Positions 1-9,235 are shown, counted from the first letter of the stretch. The stretch: DNA of 64,000 nucleotides from Lachnospiraceae bacterium (GCA_017399685.1 JAFQBM010000028.1:1-64000), one strand, 5' to 3'. Program-made: numbers and translations. The notes: generated from the sequence alone by a model not told the origin.

Positions 1-248
1 ATTTTGACACCTTGAACCATGAATTGCTAATAAATCTACTACGTAGAAATGTGAAAGACGAAAGAGTAATACAACTTATAAAGAGATATCTCAAAAGTGG
101 CGTCATGGAGAATGGTGTAGTAATGGACACGGAAGAAGGTTCGCCACAAGGCGGGAATCTTTCGCCATTATTAGCGAATATATATCTTTTTTTTATATAT
201 GAATATTGGAAACCGATTGGAAGTCCAAACGTAAACGGAGATAAATGA
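1..248 (+). pseudogene. group II intron reverse transcriptase/maturase fragment
   Basis: The window opens inside a reading frame that starts at base 3 with FDTLNHELL and continues to QGGNLSPLLANIYL. Both are hallmark stretches of the reverse transcriptase domain of LtrA-like group II intron proteins. The frame then leaves the family: the YADD catalytic motif, thumb, maturase and endonuclease domains that should follow are absent, and a stop is reached at 248. The 5' part lies outside the window. The protein cannot be active as a polymerase. It is read as a decayed relic of a retroelement; the C-terminal 19 codons after NIYL have no recognised source. Confidence 0.85.
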
Positions 249-658
249 CGATAATGAGAAATAATTGGAATGATTTAACGGAATTAGTGGATAAGAATGA
301 AATTCATAAGATTGTGGAGATATGCAAAGGGATGGAAGAAAAAAGAATATGAATATTTTACGGATAAACTGATTTATGAAATTGGTACTACAGAAAATTG
401 TGGACATGGGTGTCTTTAGAAAGATTTCATATAAGAAAGCTATATGAACCATATTAAAGCTACATTTTATTCAATATTAAATATTGTAAAAAATTTAAAT
501 AGATAATAAATGATTTTTATGATAAAATTTTGTGGTATGTTTTAACGGGTACATATAAGAAGATTCGTGGATGATTCACTATATATTGTATTTTGTAATT
601 ATTCCAGTATTTTTAAATATAACCAGCATTTTATTCACACAGGAAAGTTGGTGTTTTC
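249..658. other. 410-bp AT-rich decayed region, no intact gene
   Basis: No open frame of convincing length or composition is present. A 34-codon frame starting at 243 overlaps the end of the reverse transcriptase remnant and stops near 350; the sequence after it is broken by stops in all frames. It probably represents intron debris plus the promoter region of the next gene. No intron domain V hairpin could be recognised by eye. Confidence 0.4.
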
Positions 659-1027
659 TTGACTTCAAAAAATGAAATAATCGAATTTTGTCTTACTTTT
701 GATGAGGTTTATGAAGATTATCCATTTCATGATGATAATTGGTGCGTCATCCGACATAAAGGAAACCATAAGGTTTTTGCATGGATTTTTGATAAAGATG
801 CTTATGTCTGGATAAATGTAAAATGTGATCCTGAATGGAGGGAATTTTGGCGAAGTGCCTTTAAGTCTGTAATTCCTGCATATCATTTAAATAAAAAACA
901 TTGGAATTCAATCATACTGGATGAAACTGTACCTGAAAAAGATGTGAAACGAATGATAAGCGAGAGTTACGATTTAACAAAAGGAAGAAAAAATAAAACA
1001 AAATCAGAAGTAAAGTTACAAAAATAA
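659..1027 (+). CDS. MmcQ/YjbR family protein
   Basis: The 122-residue product has the YjbR/MmcQ pattern: an early DYPFH segment, a central FAWIFDKDAYVWINVKCDP strand pair, and a late YHLNKKHWNSIIL segment preceding the last helix. The family adopts a CyaY-like fold and is annotated as DNA-binding, though its biochemical role is unsettled. The start is TTG at 659, 11 nt downstream of AGGAAAG; the nearby ATG at 672 is out of frame, so a TTG start is required. The C-terminus ends in a lysine-rich tail. It stands alone between the intron debris and the sporulation pair and is probably its own transcript. Confidence 0.8.
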   Translation: MTSKNEIIEFCLTFDEVYEDYPFHDDNWCVIRHKGNHKVFAWIFDKDAYVWINVKCDPEWREFWRSAFKSVIPAYHLNKKHWNSIILDETVPEKDVKRMISESYDLTKGRKNKTKSEVKLQK

Positions 1028-1031
1028 AGTT

Positions 1032-1058
1032 ATATATCAACACAAAACTTCATATAGT
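1032..1058 (+). promoter_or_regulatory. possible sigma-E-like promoter of yqfC
   Basis: CATATAGT at 1051-1058 resembles the sigma-E -10 consensus, and an ATA lies 16 nt upstream at 1032-1034. The yqfCD pair is in the mother-cell sigma-E regulon in Bacillus subtilis, so such a promoter is expected. The match is short and the background is AT-rich, so this is only a suggestion. Confidence 0.25.
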
Positions 1059-1084
1059 ATTAAGAGACCTTATGGAGAAACTGT

Positions 1085-1369
1085 ATGAAAGAAAAGAAAG
1101 AACCTCTAAGAGCGGTAGAAAAAATCAGTGATTCTTTGTCTTTGCCGCAGGATGTTTTATTAAGTAGTACAATTCTTACCATTGAAGGCACAAGTAAGGT
1201 TTTTATAGAAAATTATAAGGGAATTACATTATATCATGAAAATAAAATTGTGATACAGGCAAAGCATTATCAGGTTATTTTGAGGGGAAAAAACCTACGA
1301 ATCGAGTATTTTAATCAAGATGACATGAAGATATGTGGAAAAATAATTTCAATTGAATTTGTATCGTAA
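1085..1369 (+). CDS. yqfC: sporulation protein YqfC (YabP/YqfC family)
   Basis: The 94-residue protein matches the YabP/YqfC family in length and layout: LSLPQDVLLSSTILTIEG near the N-terminus, then a beta-rich core with IENYKGITLYHENKI and ending in GKIISIEFV. These small proteins are made in the mother cell during endospore formation and are needed for normal spore development; their molecular function is unknown. It sits 9 nt before yqfD, the classic neighbour in spore-forming Firmicutes, and GGAG lies just upstream of the ATG. The pair is good evidence that the organism is, or descends from, a spore former. Confidence 0.9.
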   Translation: MKEKKEPLRAVEKISDSLSLPQDVLLSSTILTIEGTSKVFIENYKGITLYHENKIVIQAKHYQVILRGKNLRIEYFNQDDMKICGKIISIEFVS

Positions 1370-1378
1370 GGTGGACTT

Positions 1379-2584
1379 ATGGCTAAAAAATTAGTAAAAT
1401 GGTGTCTGGGTTACGTTAAGATAGCATTGACAGGAGAACACACCAATCGTCTCCTTACCTTACTGAAGAATAATGGAATTTCTTTATGGGATATTGTACC
1501 AGTTGAACATGGCTATGAAGCCTATATGTATAAAAATGATGTGTTTCAGATAAAACCCTTGTTAAGAAAAACCGAATCTAAAATGAAAATATTAAAAAAA
1601 TATGGATGGTTTCGGATTAGTTTTCGGTATAGAAAGAGAAAACCTTTTATTTTTGGTTTTTTACTTTGTGTTTGTTTCATATACTATTTCACTTTATTTA
1701 TCTGGGACATTCATATTGATGGAGAAAGCAATTATACAAAAGAGCAGTTAATTACCTATATCAAAGAAAATTATGTGGATTTAGGAACTAGAAAAAACGA
1801 AATTAACTGTGAAGAATTAGAAAAGGAATTACGAAAATATTTTGAAGAAATTGCCTGGATTAATTGTGAGTTAAAAGGAACCCAGTTAATTGTTCATATC
1901 CGTGAGACCATTCCTGCTGCAGAAACTAAAAATCAAACCACTCCTGGAGATATTGTTGCAGGAAAAGATGCTGTAGTTTCTTCTATTATTACCCGGAATG
2001 GTACTCCTTTAATAAAAAAAGATATGGAAGTAAAAAAAGGAGATATCCTGATTTCCGGAACTATCTACATATATGATGACTATAATGAAATTTTAGAAAC
2101 TAATTATGTCTGTGCGGACGGGGACGTTTATGGAAAGACGGAAATCATATATGACGACTATGTTTCTTTGTCTCATTATGAAAAAGAAGAAACGAAGGAA
2201 AAAAAGACATATTACTCCATATCTTTATGGGGAAAGACCTATACGCCTTATACCCCAAAGAAAAACTATGCAAACCAGATGGAAACCAGTGAAGAAATTC
2301 ATTTAAAATTAGGAGAAAATATGTATTTGCCTATTTTCTTTGTTAAAAATCAGAAAATAGAGTATGTACCAAAGCTGGTGAATTATAGTGAAGAAGAAGC
2401 TATTTCTATTATGGAAGAGCGGATTCAGCAGTATCAGGATAAATTAATTGAAAAAGGGGTAGTAATTTTAGAAAATAATGTTAAAATATATATAGAAAAT
2501 GGAGTCTGCTACGCAAAAGGCAGTTTTGTCGTAATTGAGCGTATTGGATTGTATCAGGAAAAAACAGAACAAATGGAGGATTGA
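1379..2584 (+). CDS. yqfD: sporulation protein YqfD
   Basis: This is a 401-residue membrane-anchored protein of the YqfD family. A basic N-terminal domain is followed by one clear transmembrane segment at about residues 93-112. After it comes a POTRA-like extracytoplasmic part (IDGESNYTKEQL onward) and a long soluble domain with the family pattern GDIVAGKDAVVSSIITRNG and KKGDILISG. It is needed for spore formation in Bacillus and acts at the forespore/mother-cell membrane. It directly follows yqfC. Its TGA stop at 2582-2584 lies 5 nt before the phoH ATG, and the phoH ribosome binding site is inside its last codons. Confidence 0.92.
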   Translation: MAKKLVKWCLGYVKIALTGEHTNRLLTLLKNNGISLWDIVPVEHGYEAYMYKNDVFQIKPLLRKTESKMKILKKYGWFRISFRYRKRKPFIFGFLLCVCFIYYFTLFIWDIHIDGESNYTKEQLITYIKENYVDLGTRKNEINCEELEKELRKYFEEIAWINCELKGTQLIVHIRETIPAAETKNQTTPGDIVAGKDAVVSSIITRNGTPLIKKDMEVKKGDILISGTIYIYDDYNEILETNYVCADGDVYGKTEIIYDDYVSLSHYEKEETKEKKTYYSISLWGKTYTPYTPKKNYANQMETSEEIHLKLGENMYLPIFFVKNQKIEYVPKLVNYSEEEAISIMEERIQQYQDKLIEKGVVILENNVKIYIENGVCYAKGSFVVIERIGLYQEKTEQMED

Positions 2585-2589
2585 GCTAC

Positions 2590-3600
2590 ATGTACGAAAA
2601 AAGTATTGTAGTACCATTAGAACATGCTCAAAATGTATTCGGTCAATATGACAGTTATATGAAGAAAATTGAGCAGACTTTTCATGTGACATTAATATTA
2701 AGAGAAGATAAACTAAAAATCATTGGTCAGGAAATGGAAGTAAATAAAGCACTGGATGTGATTATGAACTTGATTCTGTTATCCAGAAGAGGTGTTACTA
2801 TCGCAGAACAAAATGTAGATTATGCCATTTCACTTTGTTTTCAGGATAAAACACAGGAAATTCTGGAATTGGATAAAGATATTATCTGTCATACCATTCA
2901 AGGAAAACCCATTAAACCAAAAACCATTGGACAAAAAGATTATATTCAATCCATTATGGATAAAATGATTGTATTTGGCATTGGTCCTGCCGGAACCGGT
3001 AAGACCTTTCTTGCTATGGCTATGGCGATTCAGGCTTTTAAGAACAATGAGGTAAACCGTATCATCATGACCAGACCTGCCATTGAAGCCGGAGAAAAGC
3101 TGGGATTTTTACCTGGGGATTTACAAAGTAAGGTAGACCCTTATTTAAGACCACTTTATGATGCATTGTATGAAATCATGGGAGCAGATACTTTTCTTAA
3201 AAATATGGAAAAGGGATTGATTGAAGTAGCGCCTTTGGCATACATGAGAGGAAGAACTTTGGATCATGCTTTCATTGTTTTGGATGAAGCCCAGAATACC
3301 ACTCCGGCCCAGATGAAAATGTTTTTAACAAGAATCGGCTTTGGTTCGAAAGCAATTATTACAGGGGATTTAACCCAAAAAGATATTCCAAGGGATATGA
3401 AATCCGGTCTGGAAGAAGCAGTGAAAGTCTTGGGCGATATTCCGGAGATTGGAATCTGTCATTTATCAAATAAAGACGTTGTACGTCATCCATTGGTACA
3501 AAAAATCGTAACGGCTTACGATAATTACGAGAAAAAACAAAGCAAACAGCAATACTATAAAAATGCAAATAGAAAAGAAAAAAAGAATGAAAGAAATTAA
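2590..3600 (+). CDS. phoH: PhoH family ATPase (YqfE/PhoH)
   Basis: The 336-residue product contains an N-terminal KH-like region and a P-loop ATPase domain: Walker A GPAGTGKTFLAMAMA and Walker B FIVLDEAQNTT. PhoH proteins are cytoplasmic ATPases linked to RNA metabolism; in Firmicutes phoH is regularly next to ybeY, as here. An upstream in-frame TTG at 2581 abuts the GGAGG at 2575-2579, so it cannot be used; ATG 2590 has 10 nt spacing and is chosen. Translation is probably coupled to yqfD. Confidence 0.92.
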   Translation: MYEKSIVVPLEHAQNVFGQYDSYMKKIEQTFHVTLILREDKLKIIGQEMEVNKALDVIMNLILLSRRGVTIAEQNVDYAISLCFQDKTQEILELDKDIICHTIQGKPIKPKTIGQKDYIQSIMDKMIVFGIGPAGTGKTFLAMAMAIQAFKNNEVNRIIMTRPAIEAGEKLGFLPGDLQSKVDPYLRPLYDALYEIMGADTFLKNMEKGLIEVAPLAYMRGRTLDHAFIVLDEAQNTTPAQMKMFLTRIGFGSKAIITGDLTQKDIPRDMKSGLEEAVKVLGDIPEIGICHLSNKDVVRHPLVQKIVTAYDNYEKKQSKQQYYKNANRKEKKNERN

Positions 3601-3624
3601 CCTAAGAAAGGTATTGGAATAAAA

Positions 3625-4128
3625 ATGAACATACAAATCGAAAAAGAAACAGAACTGGATTTAGGCCTTGATTATGAGAAAATCATTGATGAAATCGTAA
3701 ATGAGGCTTTGGATTATATGAATTGTCCTTATGAAATCGAGTTAAATGTGATTTTATCAGATAATGAAGGAATTCACCAGGTAAATCTGGAACAGCGGGA
3801 AATAGATGCCCCTACGGATGTACTTTCTTTCCCTATGTTAGATTATGAAAAAGCTGGAGATTTTTCATTCTTAGAAAGAGAAGAAGAGATTTACAATTTT
3901 AATGCAGACACCGGAGAACTGATGTTAGGGGACATTATGATTTCTCTTGAAAAAGTGCGAGAGCAGGCAAAGGAATATAACCATAGTGAACGCCGGGAAT
4001 TAGCCTTTTTAGTGGCTCATAGCATGTTACATCTGTTCGGTTTTGATCATATGGAAGAAGAAGAACGAATAGAAATGGAACGGATGCAGGAAGAAATTCT
4101 GCAGAATAAAAACTATAGAAGAGATTAG
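3625..4128 (+). CDS. ybeY: endoribonuclease YbeY (rRNA maturation)
   Basis: The 167-residue protein carries the zinc-binding signature HSMLHLFGFDH, with H132, H136 and H142 as the metal ligands. An upstream DAPTDVLSFP segment is also conserved in the family. YbeY is a single-strand-specific RNase required for 16S rRNA 3' maturation and ribosome quality control. It follows phoH by 24 nt, the usual order. A long acidic stretch between residues 78 and 97 is a local insertion relative to compact YbeY proteins. Nothing suggests loss of function. Confidence 0.96.
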   Translation: MNIQIEKETELDLGLDYEKIIDEIVNEALDYMNCPYEIELNVILSDNEGIHQVNLEQREIDAPTDVLSFPMLDYEKAGDFSFLEREEEIYNFNADTGELMLGDIMISLEKVREQAKEYNHSERRELAFLVAHSMLHLFGFDHMEEEERIEMERMQEEILQNKNYRRD

Positions 4129-4137
4129 GAGAACAAA

Positions 4138-5232
4138 ATGAGAAAATTATTTAAATTTACCCTTTCAGCAATTTTATGTGCAGGAGTTTTTACTGCATGT
4201 GGAAAGGAAAAAGAAGATAAAAGTACGAATATCGTAACAGACAGCCCTAAGTTTGAAGTAACTTCACAGACAGATACAGAAGAAGAACAAGACACACCTA
4301 CCGTAACGGAGCCAAGTGATTTACTGGTACAACACGACTATACCGGTCTTATGGTAGATTCAGAAGAAAACAATCATCGTGCAGTTGCAGTTATGATAAA
4401 TAATATTAAAGAAGCAATGCCACAATCCGGAATCGAACAGGCAGATGTAGTTTATGAAATGTTAGTAGAAGGCGGTATTACCCGTTTATTAGCTATTTTT
4501 ACGAATTATGATGACATTGCCAAAATCGGTCCAGTTCGTAGTGCCAGAATGGCATATGGCATTGTAACTGCAGAATATGATGCTATCTTTATCCATTATG
4601 GTGGAAGTGATGATGGATATGAAAAAATTGAAGAATATAATCTGGATGATATTGATGGCATGGACGAGCAGCAGGTATTTTATCGTGACAGCAGTAGAGT
4701 TGCACCACATAATGCTTATGTCAACAGTGAGACCCTTGCGTCTGGTATCACTTCATATAATTATCGTTCCACCAAAGCTGCAACTTCTGATGAAAAATTT
4801 AAATTCAATGAAACTGACACAGATTTAGCAAATGGTGAAACTGCAACGAAAGTAACTACACCATTTTCTAACTATCAGAAACCTTATTTTACATACAATG
4901 AAACGACAAAAACTTATGACCGTTTCCAGTATAATTCTGCCCAGATTGATGATTTAACCGGAAATCAATTATCCTATAAAAATATAATCATTCAGGTAGT
5001 AAATGAATATGCGTTAGATGCTGGAGGACATCAGGCTATGGATATGGTAGGAAGTGGTTCTGGCTACTATGTGACAAATGGAAAATATGTTAAGATTACA
5101 TGGAAAAAAGCAAGTGATACTTCTGTTACCAAGTATTATCTGGAAGATGGAACTGAATTATCTTTAAATCCGGGTAAAACATGGATTGCTGTATTTCCAA
5201 AAGACCGTGAAGGTAATATCAGTATTCAATAG
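4138..5232 (+). CDS. DUF3048 lipoprotein (YerB-like)
   Basis: The 364-residue protein has a lipoprotein signal peptide: MRKLFKFTLSAILCAGVFTAC, with Cys21 as the lipobox cysteine. The mature part matches the two DUF3048 domains (VAVMINNIKEAMPQSGI, KIGPVRSARM, HYGGSDDG; later YNSAQIDDLTGNQLSYKNI and TWKKASDTSVTKYY). YerB of Bacillus is the named relative; the function is not established, but the protein is anchored to the outer face of the membrane. It is followed by a strong hairpin, so it ends the yqfC-started transcript. Confidence 0.9.
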   Translation: MRKLFKFTLSAILCAGVFTACGKEKEDKSTNIVTDSPKFEVTSQTDTEEEQDTPTVTEPSDLLVQHDYTGLMVDSEENNHRAVAVMINNIKEAMPQSGIEQADVVYEMLVEGGITRLLAIFTNYDDIAKIGPVRSARMAYGIVTAEYDAIFIHYGGSDDGYEKIEEYNLDDIDGMDEQQVFYRDSSRVAPHNAYVNSETLASGITSYNYRSTKAATSDEKFKFNETDTDLANGETATKVTTPFSNYQKPYFTYNETTKTYDRFQYNSAQIDDLTGNQLSYKNIIIQVVNEYALDAGGHQAMDMVGSGSGYYVTNGKYVKITWKKASDTSVTKYYLEDGTELSLNPGKTWIAVFPKDREGNISIQ

Positions 5233-5240
5233 TGAACCGT

Positions 5241-5293
5241 GTTACTGTTTGCATCCGGACAGGCAAATGTCATATAAAAATGCAAACAGTAAC
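5241..5293 (+). terminator. 14-bp perfect inverted repeat, terminator-like
   Basis: GTTACTGTTTGCAT (5241-5254) and ATGCAAACAGTAAC (5280-5293) are perfect complements with a 25-nt loop, followed by ATTTTATTT. The position right after the DUF3048 stop and before cdd fits a factor-independent terminator. The U-run is interrupted and the loop is long, so attenuation is an alternative. Confidence 0.65.
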
Positions 5294-5325
5294 ATTTTAT
5301 TTCGTAAGAAGGGTGAAATGAAAGA

Positions 5326-5715
5326 ATGAGAGATATTAATTATGATGAAGTTTTAATGAATTATGCAAAAGAAGTCATGAAAAATGCCTATGCACCATAT
5401 TCTAACTTTAAGGTTGGTGCGGCACTTCTCACCAACAAAGGAACTGTTTATACCGGATGTAATGTAGAAAATTCTTCGTATGGTGCTACTGTTTGTGCAG
5501 AACGAAATGCTATTTTTCAGGCTGTGGCAAACGGAGAGCAGGAATTTGTAAAAATTGCAATTTGCTGCTCCGAAAACAGATTTCCCATTCCTTGTGGGAT
5601 GTGTTTACAGGTAATGCAGGAATTTAATGACGAAATTGAAATTATTTTATCAGACCATACTTCCATCAAAAAATACAAATTAGAAGATTTTTTACCAGTT
5701 CATTTTAAGTTGTAG
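5326..5715 (+). CDS. cdd: cytidine deaminase
   Basis: The 129-residue enzyme hydrolytically deaminates cytidine and deoxycytidine to uridine and deoxyuridine in pyrimidine salvage. The zinc site is complete: C57-A-E59, with Glu59 as proton shuttle, and P-C90-G-M-C93. The substrate-binding NVENSSYG segment is also present. The length is that of the small homotetrameric form. It stands between a terminator and the flippase gene, so it may be a short transcript. In many Clostridia cdd follows ybeY and era; here era and the undecaprenol kinase gene are not adjacent. Confidence 0.96.
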   Translation: MRDINYDEVLMNYAKEVMKNAYAPYSNFKVGAALLTNKGTVYTGCNVENSSYGATVCAERNAIFQAVANGEQEFVKIAICCSENRFPIPCGMCLQVMQEFNDEIEIILSDHTSIKKYKLEDFLPVHFKL

Positions 5716-5779
5716 AATATATCCATAAGGAAAAGTTCATGGATAGAACTTTATAACAAAGCACAAAGGAGTTTTTTTG

Positions 5780-7408
5780 ATGAGTACAAAGAAATCGAAA
5801 AATAATTTTATGGTACAAGGTTCCATATTAGCCATTGCTTCTGTATTAGTCCGGTTAATTGGTGTGATATACAGAGTTCCCCTTACAAATATCATTGGGG
5901 ATGAAGGTATTAGTAATTATCAAAATGCATATAACGCGTATAGTATTATATTAATCGTATCTTCTTATAGTCTGCCTTTGGCAATATCAAAAACCATTAG
6001 TGTGCGGTTAGATAATAAAGAATATAAAAATGCTGACCGTATTTTTAAGGCATCTTTACTATATGCAGTAGTAGTAGGCGGTCTGGCAGCTATTTTATGT
6101 TATGTATTCGCACCTTCCATTGCACCGAACGACAGCAGTGTACTGCCACTTAGATTACTAGCTCCGACTATTTTCTTATGCGCCATACTTAGTGTTTTCC
6201 GCGGTTATTTCCAAGGACATCAAACCATGATTCCAACTTCCATATCGCAAATCGTGGAACAGATTATGAATGCCATTATTTCTGTGTTGGCAGCATATTT
6301 TTTAGTACGTTCTTATAAAGCAGTCCAGGATTATGATAATGTATATATTTATGGTGCAGCTGGTGGAGTTCTTGGAACTGGTGCCGGTGTTGTGGCTGGT
6401 CTGGTGTTTATGATTTTTGTTTTTTTACTTTATCGTAACATCAGAGTAAAAAAAATCAAACGGGATAAATCGAAAAATATCATGTCCTATAGTATGATTA
6501 TACGAATTTTAATCCTTACTGTTACTCCGGTTATTATCAGTGCTGTATTAAATAACTGTACAAATTATATCGAAAATAAAATGTTTTTTTCTGTAACCTC
6601 TGATTTGGGTTATGATGAAACTTTGGTGAAGCAGATGCATGGCGTATATGCCGGTAAATATTCCATGTTTGTTCATTTACCAACAGGAATTGCAACGGCA
6701 CTGGCTAGTTCTATGATACCAAGTATCTCTGTTTCTTTTGCCAAACATGACTTAAAAGAAACAAGAAAAAAAGCAGGTTCTGTCATTAAGTTTGTTTCTG
6801 TCATTGCATTTCCTTCTATGATAGGACTTTCTGTTTTGTCTGGACCGATTATGAAGTTAATCTTCCATGATTCCAGCAAACTTGCATCAAATCTGCTGCT
6901 TTACGGTTCCTGCATCATTATTGTATATTCTCTTTCTTCCATAACCACCTCTGTGTTACAGGGCATTGACCGTTTGTATGTCCCAATGAAGCATTGTGCC
7001 ATCTCCTTGGTACTTTATGTCATTACAACCTATGTGGTACTGCGGTATTTTGAATGGTCTATTTATGGATTGATTGTATCTATGTTTATTTTTGGAGCAA
7101 ATAATACCATTTTGAATTTTATCGCAATTAAAAAATATTTAGATTATAAACAAGAAAAGAAAAATACTTTCTTAGTTCCACTTGTTTCATCCATTGGTAT
7201 GGGAATTATGGTATTCGGTGTTTATCAGCTTACTTTCCTTGCTTTCCATTCCAATTTGATTTCTGTAGTTCTTTCTATTTTGATTGGTGCCATCACCTAT
7301 TTTGTACTGATTCTCTTACTGGGAGGATTGTCAGAACAGGAAATTATGGATTTTCCTAAGGGAAGAAAAATTGTATCCTTATGCAAAAAAGCCGGCTTAC
7401 TTTCTTAA
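5780..7408 (+). CDS. SpoVB/MurJ-like lipid-linked oligosaccharide flippase
   Basis: This is a 542-residue polytopic membrane protein of the MOP superfamily with about 14 hydrophobic segments. It opens with the family start (GSILAIASVLVRLIGVIYRVPL, roughly residues 14-35) and holds the conserved LPLAISKTIS and GYFQGHQTMIPTSISQIVEQ stretches. SpoVB-type members move lipid-linked cell-wall or spore-cortex precursors across the membrane, and MurJ is the related lipid II flippase. ATG 5780 is chosen: AAAGGAG lies 8 nt upstream, whereas the overlapping TTG 5777 is less well spaced. Whether it serves vegetative wall, cortex or exopolysaccharide synthesis cannot be decided here. Confidence 0.85.
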   Translation: MSTKKSKNNFMVQGSILAIASVLVRLIGVIYRVPLTNIIGDEGISNYQNAYNAYSIILIVSSYSLPLAISKTISVRLDNKEYKNADRIFKASLLYAVVVGGLAAILCYVFAPSIAPNDSSVLPLRLLAPTIFLCAILSVFRGYFQGHQTMIPTSISQIVEQIMNAIISVLAAYFLVRSYKAVQDYDNVYIYGAAGGVLGTGAGVVAGLVFMIFVFLLYRNIRVKKIKRDKSKNIMSYSMIIRILILTVTPVIISAVLNNCTNYIENKMFFSVTSDLGYDETLVKQMHGVYAGKYSMFVHLPTGIATALASSMIPSISVSFAKHDLKETRKKAGSVIKFVSVIAFPSMIGLSVLSGPIMKLIFHDSSKLASNLLLYGSCIIIVYSLSSITTSVLQGIDRLYVPMKHCAISLVLYVITTYVVLRYFEWSIYGLIVSMFIFGANNTILNFIAIKKYLDYKQEKKNTFLVPLVSSIGMGIMVFGVYQLTFLAFHSNLISVVLSILIGAITYFVLILLLGGLSEQEIMDFPKGRKIVSLCKKAGLLS

Positions 7409-7446
7409 TACATATTTTTTCAGTTAAAGCCTGTATCATAATTCAT

Positions 7447-7475
7447 GAATCATTTTGTATGATTCTTATTTTTTT
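7447..7475 (+). terminator. intrinsic terminator after the flippase gene
   Basis: GAATCAT (7447-7453) pairs with ATGATTC (7459-7465) around a 5-nt loop and is followed by TTATTTTTTT. The stem is short and AT-rich, but the U-tract is good. Confidence 0.6.
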
Positions 7476-7520
7476 CGGGCATACTGAAAATAATGTTAAG
7501 AAAAAGGAAGTATGTTGGAT

Positions 7521-7970
7521 ATGCATAAAAAAAGAAGAATTATAAGAAGCATATATATTGTCTTTGCTTTGATTTTTTTATTGATTTTGGGAATGGATTT
7601 ATATCGATATGTTCAACCAGAAAACAAGGATGAAGCTGAAGATAAGACAAATGCCAAAAATAAAGCTGTTACTTCACAAAACATTTCAGAATATTCTGAA
7701 ACTGTAACATCAAACACTGTTTCGCAAAACTCTGAAATGAAGATAGAAGAACTGAATGGAAACGACTCTAAAGCAGAAGCAACAAAGTTTTTCGTTGCGG
7801 TATATCAAAACAGAATTATCGTATATTTAGAAGATAAAAAAACAGTGTATGAATACACCAATATTGACACAAAAGAATTACCGCTTGAATTAAGAGCAAA
7901 ATTAAGTGATGGATTCTTTTTGAATGGAGAAGAAGAATTATATCACTTTTTAGAATCTTATTCCAGCTGA
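7521..7970 (+). CDS. membrane-anchored protein with BofC C-terminal-like domain
   Basis: The 149-residue product has a basic N-terminus, one transmembrane helix (about residues 10-27), a polar linker of about 55 residues rich in Asn, Ser, Thr and Lys, and a C-terminal domain. That domain reads FFVAVYQNRIIVYL, then ELPLELRAKLSDGFFL and EEELYHFLESYSS. This resembles the C-terminal domain of BofC, the forespore protein that restrains sigma-K activation in Bacillus, but the N-terminal BofC domain is missing. The start is ATG 7521, 10 nt after AAGGAAG; the earlier in-frame ATG 7512 sits 1 nt from it. Function is inferred only from the domain. Confidence 0.6.
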   Translation: MHKKRRIIRSIYIVFALIFLLILGMDLYRYVQPENKDEAEDKTNAKNKAVTSQNISEYSETVTSNTVSQNSEMKIEELNGNDSKAEATKFFVAVYQNRIIVYLEDKKTVYEYTNIDTKELPLELRAKLSDGFFLNGEEELYHFLESYSS

Positions 7971-7981
7971 TAGGGGTACAG

Positions 7982-9235
7982 ATGAAAAAAGAGAATAGCA
8001 AATCAAAAAAGAAACTTATTATTGTTGGAGCCGGAGCGTCAGGCCTTGTTTCCGCCATTGAAGCAAAACGAAATGGAGTAGATGTTCTGGTACTGGAACG
8101 AATGGACCGTCCCGGAAAAAAGATCCTTGCAACAGGCAACGGAAAATGCAATCTCACCAATTCCTTTTACGATAAAGATACTTACCGAGGAGAGCATCGT
8201 GAGTTTGCTTACCATACGATTCATAAATTTGACTATCAAAATGTTCTAAGTTTTTTCGAAAGCTTAGGACTTTTTGTGGTGGAAAACAATGGATATTATT
8301 ATCCAAAATCCGGGCAGGCAAGTACTGTACTGGATGTTTTATTATTACAATGCAGACATCTGAATATCCCGATTCTCTGTCAAAAAGAAGTCATAAAAAT
8401 CAAGAAAAAAAACAATGAATTTGAAGTATTTACTGCAGATGAGTGCTACCTAAGTCATTATGTCCTTTTATGTGGTGGTGGTAAATCAAACGAAAAACTC
8501 GGCTCCAATGGTTCCACCATACAGCTGGCAAAAGAATTAGGTCATAAGATTGTCCCTTTGGCACCTGCTTTATGTGCCCTTCATGGAAAAGGAAACTTTT
8601 TCAAAGAAACCAGCGGGGTTCGTGTAAAAGCAAGAATCCGCCTGAAGATTGACGAAACCTATACAGAATGGAATCAAGGAGAATTGCAGCTTACAGATTA
8701 TGGTATTTCCGGTGTTATGGTGTTTTGCCTTAGCAGATATGCAGTATACGGAATTATGGAAAAAAAAGGAGTCCATGCCCATATTGATTTTATGCCAGAT
8801 TTGAATTACGATGAATGCAAAGAAAAATTATTGTTTTTAAAAAAGATAGTACCATATAAAACTATTCCACAGGCATTAGAAGGACTTTTAAATCAAAAAC
8901 TAGCTCTTGCCATTACGAAATTTTGTAACATGAAAACTGACTTACTGATAAAAGATATGACCATGGATCAATGCAATAAACTAAGCGGAACCATAAAAAA
9001 CTTCCAGGTAGAAATTATGAATTTTGCTGATTTTTCAAAATCTCAGGTTACTGCAGGCGGGGTTTCTACAAAACAAATCCATCCGGATACTATGGAATCA
9101 AAGCTGGTAAAAGGACTCTATTTTGCTGGTGAAATGGTGGATGTGGACGGTACTTGTGGAGGATATAATTTGCAATGGGCTTTTTCTTCTGGTATGATAG
9201 CTGCAAGGTCCATTTCCAGGGAGGTACAAGGATGA
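7982..9235 (+). CDS. HI0933/BaiN-type flavoprotein
   Basis: The 417-residue NAD(P)/FAD-dependent oxidoreductase opens with a dinucleotide-binding GAGASG motif inside IIVGAGASGLVSAIEAKRNG. It has the HI0933 family signature LATGNGKCNLTN and, at the C-terminus, FAGEMVDVDGTCGGYNLQWA. The family includes BaiN, a bile-acid delta-4-reductase of Clostridium scindens, but most members have no assigned substrate and a bile-acid role should not be assumed. It overlaps the next flavoprotein gene by 4 nt (ATGA), so the two are translationally coupled. Confidence 0.88.
   Translation: MKKENSKSKKKLIIVGAGASGLVSAIEAKRNGVDVLVLERMDRPGKKILATGNGKCNLTNSFYDKDTYRGEHREFAYHTIHKFDYQNVLSFFESLGLFVVENNGYYYPKSGQASTVLDVLLLQCRHLNIPILCQKEVIKIKKKNNEFEVFTADECYLSHYVLLCGGGKSNEKLGSNGSTIQLAKELGHKIVPLAPALCALHGKGNFFKETSGVRVKARIRLKIDETYTEWNQGELQLTDYGISGVMVFCLSRYAVYGIMEKKGVHAHIDFMPDLNYDECKEKLLFLKKIVPYKTIPQALEGLLNQKLALAITKFCNMKTDLLIKDMTMDQCNKLSGTIKNFQVEIMNFADFSKSQVTAGGVSTKQIHPDTMESKLVKGLYFAGEMVDVDGTCGGYNLQWAFSSGMIAARSISREVQG

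Noticed and set aside
7982..9235. Bile-acid reductase BaiN
   Set aside because: The HI0933 family is broad and no bai genes are nearby; a housekeeping flavoprotein is as likely.
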